From the NCBI GenBank assembly GCA_001823315.1, contig MHUC01000008.1, positions 2,383 to 10,622 of the forward strand: a DNA stretch of 8,240 nucleotides, given 5' to 3'. Of this stretch, positions 5,000 through 8,240 are shown piece by piece. A model generated the notes under the pieces. The model ran no database searches. It was not told where the DNA came from and worked only from the letters and a program-made list of their open reading frames with translations. Origin of the DNA: Candidatus Wildermuthbacteria bacterium RIFCSPHIGHO2_12_FULL_40_12 (GTDB lineage: Bacteria; Patescibacteriota; Minisyncoccia; Minisyncoccales; 2-12-FULL-40-12). Position numbers and translations under genes: made by a program. Each line of letters starts with the position of its first letter. Positions within the stretch are counted from its first letter, which is position 1.

Positions 5000-5782
5000 A
5001 TGAAAAAAAACAAACGAAAAGGATTCGTTCAAATCTCGATATTAGCAATGATTATCGTGGTTATAGTCGCAGCCACTACGGGTGTGGTTTTATACAGACA
5101 AGCAAAGATTAATTCTAGTGTAGAAAACAAAGAACAGATAGAAAAAAAACAACAATCCGAAAGAGAGGTTGTTATCCAGGAGGAGTCACAAGACAATTTA
5201 AGTAATGAAGAAAACAACAAAAACATCACTGATAATCAAACAGAAAAAACTAAATACGCAGGAGCAACATACATTGAAACGACAGTTGATTTCAATAAGC
5301 CAGGTGAATATAAGGTGTTTTTTGAAGACGTCCTTGCTTCGGGAAAAGATTTTGATTGCAAATACACTCCAGCCAGCACGTATAATCATACTCTTCTTTT
5401 GAAAAGAAAGGGCAATCTATTAAAAACGATGGCACTGGTCCCACCCAACTCAGAAAATAATCTTATCCAGATAGCCGAGAATGATACCAAAAAAACTTTT
5501 ACTAAACCCTTCAAGAGTACATCAGAAGAAACTGGATGCAATTGGATAGTCGTAACAGATACGGGTGAGCCAAGAACATGGGGAGGAGCCACGAATTATG
5601 CATCATTTATGATGACTTTTAAGTCAGAATATGAGAATGGCGTAATAACTTGTGGAAAACCATCTTTTCCAATCGATGAATTCACTATAACAGGTAAGGT
5701 GTGCCCAGTAGAACAAGTTTTTGAAAACTCAATAGACGAAAGCGATATAGAAAATTTTCTGAATAATCTTCAAAATCAATAA
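5000..5782 (+). CDS. Membrane-anchored secreted hypothetical protein
   Basis: This is a 260-aa protein from ATG 5000; a GTG at 4991 in the same frame would add three residues. ATG is preferred because the GTG overlaps the candidate -10 and neither has a Shine-Dalgarno. The N-terminus is basic (KKNKRKG), followed by the hydrophobic segment FVQISILAMIIVVIVAATTG (9-28), a signal anchor. The K-G-F start resembles a class III (type IV pilin) signal, but the usual Glu at +5 of the mature chain is absent. A Lys/Glu/Gln-rich linker (about 40-80) leads to a globular domain of about 170 residues with four cysteines (in DCKYT, GCNW, TCGKP and VCPVE) that could form two disulfides outside the cell. I recognise no family. 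It is flanked by palindromic repeats and is probably a single-gene unit. Confidence 0.72.
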   Translation: MKKNKRKGFVQISILAMIIVVIVAATTGVVLYRQAKINSSVENKEQIEKKQQSEREVVIQEESQDNLSNEENNKNITDNQTEKTKYAGATYIETTVDFNKPGEYKVFFEDVLASGKDFDCKYTPASTYNHTLLLKRKGNLLKTMALVPPNSENNLIQIAENDTKKTFTKPFKSTSEETGCNWIVVTDTGEPRTWGGATNYASFMMTFKSEYENGVITCGKPSFPIDEFTITGKVCPVEQVFENSIDESDIENFLNNLQNQ

Positions 5783-5799
5783 TTAATAATTTCATCGCC

Positions 5800-5831
5800 A
5801 ACAGGTTCTAACTTCGTCCCACAGGGGGAGC
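5800..5831. repeat. 32-bp direct repeat, copy 1
   Basis: This copy matches 7508-7539 at 31 of 32 positions (C5822 versus T7530) and starts AACAGGTTCTAACTTCG. The copies lie 1708 bp apart, shortly after the stop codons of two different membrane-protein genes, and bracket the NYN gene plus its neighbour. The CCC/GGG core can form a weak hairpin. It is a dispersed intergenic repeat of unknown role. Confidence 0.85.
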
Positions 5832-5848
5832 TGACAATGCTTGTCAAA
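5827..5848. repeat. Palindromic intergenic repeat, copy 2
   Basis: TGACAA (5832-5837), TGC, TTGTCA (5841-5846), with the same GGAGC and AAA flanks as copy 1 at 4924. TTGTCA (5841-5846), 17 bp and TGGTAGGTT (5861-5869) could also act as a weak promoter. If so, the palindrome would overlap its -35 like an operator. Confidence 0.6.
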
Positions 5849-5875
5849 TGGGAGGTTTTTTGGTAGGTTTTTCAC

Positions 5876-5904
5876 TTGACAAAAAAACATATCAGAGATA
5901 ATAT
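5876..5904 (+). promoter_or_regulatory. Promoter reading into a leader hairpin upstream of the NYN gene
   Basis: Perfect TTGACA (5876-5881), exactly 17 bp, TAATAT (5899-5904). The predicted start of transcription is near 5911, just before a 13-codon leader ORF and a terminator-like hairpin. Confidence 0.75.
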
Positions 5905-5913
5905 GTAATTACT

Positions 5914-5955
5914 ATGAACACTACCCCTGCTTTTGCAAGGGTAGTTTTTATTTAG
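5914..5955 (+). CDS. Possible 13-aa leader peptide (MNTTPAFARVVFI)
   Basis: ATG lies about 3 nt after the predicted transcript start, with no Shine-Dalgarno, and the frame ends at TAG 5953-5955. The reading frame lies entirely over the terminator hairpin 5920-5949, the arrangement expected of an attenuator in which translation prevents hairpin formation. It is very short, so chance cannot be excluded, and the composition suggests no obvious amino-acid sensor. Confidence 0.3.
   Translation: MNTTPAFARVVFI
5920..5949 (+). terminator. Terminator-like hairpin between promoter and NYN gene
   Basis: ACTACCC (5920-5926) pairs with GGGTAGT (5939-5945) and TGC (5928-5930) with GCA (5935-5937) across one C-A mismatch, with a TTTT loop and a T5 tail. 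It starts only about 10 nt after the predicted transcript start, so unattenuated transcripts would be about 40 nt long. Confidence 0.75.
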
Positions 5956-5963
5956 AATCATCC

Positions 5964-5969
5964 TATAAT
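5964..5969 (+). promoter_or_regulatory. -10 box giving a leaderless NYN transcript
   Basis: Perfect TATAAT followed by 8 nt and ATG 5978. No -35 is evident at the right distance and there is no Shine-Dalgarno. Transcription would begin at or next to the ATG. Confidence 0.5.
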
Positions 5970-5977
5970 GATATTGT

Positions 5978-6541
5978 ATGGGTATTTTTAATAAAAAAGA
6001 AAAGGTAGCCGTATATATAGATGGAAGTAATTTTTATGGTTATCTAAAAGATAAGGAGATAAATTTTCCAAAAGGAACTAAGTTTAATTTTAAAGAGTTT
6101 GTAGATTTTTTAGTCGGTGACAAAAGACAACTTGTTTCAAAGAGATACTATACAGGCGTTATTAGAAATCTTGACGGAAGCGATAAAAGCAAAAATCTTG
6201 TAAGTGGACAACAAAAATTCTTTTCACGTCTTAAGAACGATGGGTTTACTATTAAACGTGGCAGAATAATGCCAATCGATAAGGTCTATAAAGAAAAAGG
6301 AACTGATGTGAAAATTGCAGTAGATTTGATCGTTGGAGCCGTTGATGGCATATACGATACTGCCATTTTGGTGAGCTCTGACACTGATTTAATTCCAGCC
6401 GTAAGCTATGTAAAATATAAAAACAAGAAGATTGAATATGTTGGTTTTGCTCACTCTCCATCTTTGGGTATACAAAAATACGCAGATTTTTCCATTCTCT
6501 TATTATCCCGAGATATAGAAAAATTTAAATCTGGCATATAA
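5978..6541 (+). CDS. NYN domain (PIN-like, LabA/DUF88-type) protein, putative RNase
   Basis: This 187-aa single-domain protein fills the usual length of a NYN domain. After a short basic start, YIDGSNFY (13-20) gives the first acidic residue D15 and N18. KGTDVKIAVDL (108-118) supplies D110 and D116. SSDTDLIPAV (133-142) supplies D135 and D137, and YVGF (154-157) is the last core strand. These acidic residues are the metal-binding set expected of PIN-like nucleases, so it is probably a Mg-dependent RNA-cleaving enzyme in the cytoplasm; the substrate cannot be told. No antitoxin-like partner is adjacent, which argues against a simple toxin-antitoxin pair. It has a TATAAT 8 nt before the ATG and a promoter-hairpin unit upstream that may control it. 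The family assignment is firm; the activity is inferred. Confidence 0.9.
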   Translation: MGIFNKKEKVAVYIDGSNFYGYLKDKEINFPKGTKFNFKEFVDFLVGDKRQLVSKRYYTGVIRNLDGSDKSKNLVSGQQKFFSRLKNDGFTIKRGRIMPIDKVYKEKGTDVKIAVDLIVGAVDGIYDTAILVSSDTDLIPAVSYVKYKNKKIEYVGFAHSPSLGIQKYADFSILLLSRDIEKFKSGI

Positions 6542-6602
6542 AACCCATCTGATTGTTGAATGATATTTATAACGTTGTTTACGATGCGGAGCAACGATTT
6601 CT

Positions 6603-6634
6603 ACCTCCTCAAAAGGGCGGTTTTTTGATATAAT
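6603..6634 (+). promoter_or_regulatory. Composite: terminator-like stem running into an extended -10
   Basis: ACCTCCT (6603-6609) and GGGCGGT (6615-6621) pair with one mismatch around CAAAA, leading into T6 (6621-6626). The next bases are TGA-TATAAT (6626-6634), a perfect extended -10 motif, followed by 8 nt and ATG 6643. Thus the T run of one unit is the upstream edge of the next unit's promoter. The stem is a near copy of 4303-4321. Confidence 0.6.
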
Positions 6635-6642
6635 AAGGTAAT

Positions 6643-7506
6643 ATGCAGATTATTACTCAGGGTAAAACTAATGCTAAGTATCTTCTGATTATTTTTGTTA
6701 TTGCTGTCATCGTAGGCATAGTAACACTTAGAATATTCTATTTATTAGATGTTTCTACAGAATTCAACCCTAAATCCACCATATTAAATAAATCAGGAGA
6801 TGTAGAAGTGTCTGACGAAGAAAATTCTAAGAACAAACAAAGCGATAGGTCGGAAATCAATGCGGAAACAGATTATGAAATAAGTTCTTTGACTTATTAT
6901 CTAAATGAGATTCCAGAGCTGACAATTCAAGAAAAAGCTTCTAGCAGTGGGAACACCGATTGGAAGGTTTATAGAAATGAGAAGTATGGATTTGAATTTG
7001 AAGCCCCTAGCGATTGGGTTGGAGAAAAACAAGAACGTTGTTGGCCACCATTTTGCTTATTAATTATTAATTACGCTAATTTACTTAGCGAAGAAAATTT
7101 CCCATCAGGGGTTTTAAGATACGAGACCGATACGAAAGAAAAGTTTACAGAACAAAAAGAAAGTATTGAGCAAGGAATTCCACCTCGTGTTTATACCTTA
7201 GAATACATAGGAGACTCTTTGTGGCATGTTGAATGGAAATTTATAGACATAGACAATAAAAAAGCGATTCAAGCCGTAAAATTTGATGTTTCTGGAGCCG
7301 AATACGATGTAGTAACAATACTTTATACTGATAATATTATGATAAAATGGAGGAGGTATTTACCGATAGAGGACTATCCTTACACGAAAGAAGAGAATCT
7401 AGCGAAAGCAAAGGAGTTAAGTAAGGGAGTGTATCCTAACGAAGAGATAGAGAAAATTATATCAGATTATAGCGCAATGCTTTCTACCTTTAGATTTTTA
7501 CCCTAA
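6643..7506 (+). CDS. Membrane-anchored protein with a YGFEFEAPSDW-type extracellular domain
   Basis: This is a 287-aa protein. Residues 1-11 (MQIITQGKTNA) precede a single membrane segment (about 13-36), so it is a signal anchor with the C-terminus outside. A polar low-complexity linker (about 45-100) follows. The domain from W107 opens with WKVYRNEKYGFEFEAPSDW, a signature I know from many CPR membrane-anchored proteins, somewhat like PsbP/Mog1-type folds. One cysteine pair (in RCWPPFC) lies just after it. The C-terminus ends with helix-like EEIEKIISDYSAMLSTFRFLP. The function is unknown. The start is ATG 6643, supported by TGATATAAT 8 nt upstream; there is no Shine-Dalgarno. It is 101 bp after the NYN gene and is probably transcribed separately. 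Confidence 0.82.
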   Translation: MQIITQGKTNAKYLLIIFVIAVIVGIVTLRIFYLLDVSTEFNPKSTILNKSGDVEVSDEENSKNKQSDRSEINAETDYEISSLTYYLNEIPELTIQEKASSSGNTDWKVYRNEKYGFEFEAPSDWVGEKQERCWPPFCLLIINYANLLSEENFPSGVLRYETDTKEKFTEQKESIEQGIPPRVYTLEYIGDSLWHVEWKFIDIDNKKAIQAVKFDVSGAEYDVVTILYTDNIMIKWRRYLPIEDYPYTKEENLAKAKELSKGVYPNEEIEKIISDYSAMLSTFRFLP

Positions 7507-7507
7507 A

Positions 7508-7539
7508 AACAGGTTCTAACTTCGTCCCATAGGGGGAGC
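7508..7539. repeat. 32-bp direct repeat, copy 2
   Basis: This is the partner of 5800-5831 (one difference, T7530). It starts two bases after the stop codon of the preceding membrane-protein gene. Here the palindrome seen after copy 1 is missing, so the repeat unit ends at GGGGGAGC. Confidence 0.85.
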
Positions 7540-7802
7540 CAATAAACTAGATGCGAACTCGGATTTTGAAGACGAGAGGGTTCGCTCGCCCAGCCCCGCC
7601 AAAGGCGGGGCACATCATTTCAGGTTTCGTTTTTTGGATTTATGGATTAAATTCGGTAAAATAATTTTAAAAGCATGCCCCGTAGGGAACTTGTTCTCCT
7701 TCGGGGTTTGCGAAGGTATTAATTCGGGAGCATGGTAGCGAAATCAATATAATCAGAATAGAAATCGTCTTTTGTCCGATTCTTTTGATGGGTGAGGCAT
7801 CA
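7540..7802. other. Gene-free stretch with two strong hairpins
   Basis: No credible gene is visible. Hairpin 1: GCCCCGCC (7593-7600), loop AAA, GGCGGGGC (7604-7611), a perfect 8-bp GC stem without an adjoining T run; T6 appears only at 7630-7635. Hairpin 2: CCCCG (7678-7682) with CGGGG (7702-7706), continuing inward through AGGG-AAC/GTT-TCCT with a bulge. Such GC-rich stems in AT-rich DNA look like dispersed intergenic repeats; a terminator role for the gene ending at 7506 is possible for the first. Confidence 0.55.
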
Positions 7803-7832
7803 TTGACATCTTGTCCTTATAAGATTTATAAT
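7803..7832 (+). promoter_or_regulatory. Consensus promoter before the exported peptidoglycan-binding-like gene
   Basis: Perfect TTGACA (7803-7808), 18-bp spacer, perfect TATAAT (7827-7832). It is the strongest promoter match in the window. The predicted start, near 7839-7841, falls at the ATG of a small ORF. Confidence 0.8.
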
Positions 7833-7840
7833 TTAGGAAG

Positions 7841-7903
7841 ATGAGATTTATTAATGTAAAAAGGTCAAACTTTATTAAAAAAGTAATTAAAAAAAATGAG
7901 TAA
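7841..7903 (+). CDS. Possible 20-aa upstream ORF overlapping the next gene
   Basis: ATG 7841 lies 8 nt after TATAAT, so it would be the first codon of the transcript. The frame (starts MRFINVKRSNF, very basic) ends with TAA 7901-7903, overlapping the next gene's ATG 7896 in an ATGAGTAA arrangement. The downstream gene has no Shine-Dalgarno, so translation of this short frame and re-initiation at the overlap could be how it is expressed. Chance remains possible at this length. Confidence 0.4.
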   Translation: MRFINVKRSNFIKKVIKKNE

Positions 7904-8240
7904 AATTATTATCACTTTGTTTAGCGTAATTGTTTTACTTGGCGTTTCATACGCGCCTGTTTTGGCAGAAGAAACAACAACTACACAGACGCTTATTCAG
8001 CAATTGCAACAACAGATAGAGCAATTACAAACACAAATAAAAGCATTGCAACAGACGAAAGGGGAGATAAAAGAGACGATAAGCGGAATTAAGGGAACCT
8101 TGAAGCTGCTTGGACAATTGCGAGAAGGCATGACCAGCGAAGATGTTAAATTACTACAAGAGATATTGGCGACGGATCCTGATATTTACCCTGAAGGGTT
8201 TATTACGGGGTATTTTGGCAGTTTGACGAAAAATGCGGTA
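7896..8240 (+). CDS. Exported coiled-coil protein with peptidoglycan-binding-like domain (3' truncated by window)
   Basis: 115 codons are visible and the frame is open at the window end. Residues 1-24 are a signal peptide: K3, hydrophobic core IIITLFSVIVLLGVSYAPV, and a likely cleavage after VLA before EE. Residues about 29-68 are a Gln/Leu-rich coiled coil (LIQQLQQQIEQLQTQIKALQQ). From about residue 80, EDVKLLQEILATDPDIYPEG...TGYFGSLTKNAV matches the start of a PG_binding_1-type domain as seen in many Parcubacteria exported proteins. The protein is expected at or outside the membrane, possibly attached to the cell wall. A stop (TAA 7884) just upstream in frame and the lack of earlier starts fix ATG 7896. 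No Shine-Dalgarno is present; expression may depend on the overlapping short ORF at 7841. Confidence 0.85.
   Translation, partial: MSKIIITLFSVIVLLGVSYAPVLAEETTTTQTLIQQLQQQIEQLQTQIKALQQTKGEIKETISGIKGTLKLLGQLREGMTSEDVKLLQEILATDPDIYPEGFITGYFGSLTKNAV

Noticed and set aside
4811..5032. Minus-strand ORF of 73 codons with a plausible-looking amphipathic C-terminus (KDYMNMMEEKLVEIKEMC).
   Set aside because: It overlaps the start of the + strand membrane protein, has no promoter or ribosome site, and its middle is the palindromic repeat also found at 5827-5848, which is intergenic there. A decayed gene fragment cannot be fully excluded.
5978..6541. Toxin-antitoxin module based on the PIN-like NYN protein.
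   Set aside because: No small partner gene lies next to or overlaps it; the flanking units are a leader hairpin and a membrane-protein gene with its own promoter.
5800..7539. CRISPR array or phage attachment sites, because of the 32-bp direct repeats.
   Set aside because: There are only two copies 1.7 kb apart with genes between, no cas genes and no integrase; the match to the tRNA 3' end is partial and differently spaced.

Overview
The window looks like a piece of chromosome from a Candidate Phyla Radiation (Patescibacteria) bacterium, probably Parcubacteria-like. This is judged from protein character and not from any search. The signs are a sigma-70 factor with a long Lys/Arg-rich N-terminal tail, membrane-anchored proteins starting with KGFVQI- and TQGKTN-type sequences, a YGFEFEAPSDW-type extracellular domain, a signal peptide plus coiled coil plus peptidoglycan-binding-like protein, a tRNA without an encoded CCA that carries a group I intron, and generally AT-rich DNA.

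Region 1 (1-2129) is core: the 3' part of dnaG (primase) followed by rpoD, the conserved tail of the macromolecular-synthesis operon. The whole gap between them (693-825) is one inverted-repeat element with 13-bp perfect ends. Its last base is the first base of the rpoD GTG start codon.

Region 2 (2130-3166) is an intron locus. A helix-turn-helix protein with a LAGLIDADG-like motif is followed 36 bp later by tRNA-Asn(GTT). That tRNA is interrupted between anticodon positions 35 and 36 by a compact, ORF-less 180-nt group I intron whose P1-P5 and P7-P9 helices can be drawn by hand. The tRNA leader and trailer extend the acceptor stem into an 18-bp helix that ends exactly where an intrinsic terminator begins.

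Region 3 (3167-8240) is an accessory stretch downstream of the tRNA: mostly stand-alone genes on the + strand, separated by structured intergenic modules. In order they are: an unknown coiled-coil/CxxC-CxxC protein of distinctly different base composition, a small lipoprotein, a membrane-anchored secreted protein, a NYN-domain (PIN-like) putative RNase, another membrane-anchored protein, and the start of an exported peptidoglycan-binding-like protein cut by the window end. A 32-bp repeat (31/32 identical) flanks the two-gene block 5832-7507. A second short palindromic module occurs twice.

Two translation styles coexist. Genes at 3506 and 4430 have clear -35/-10 promoters and Shine-Dalgarno sites. 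At three other places a perfect TATAAT is followed after exactly 8 nt by ATG, which predicts leaderless mRNAs. No integrase, transposase, CRISPR array or toxin-antitoxin pair was recognised. The best candidates for undescribed biology are the tRNA-Asn intron with its leader-trailer clamp, the dnaG-rpoD inverted-repeat element, and the leaderless/leader-peptide architecture of the accessory genes.
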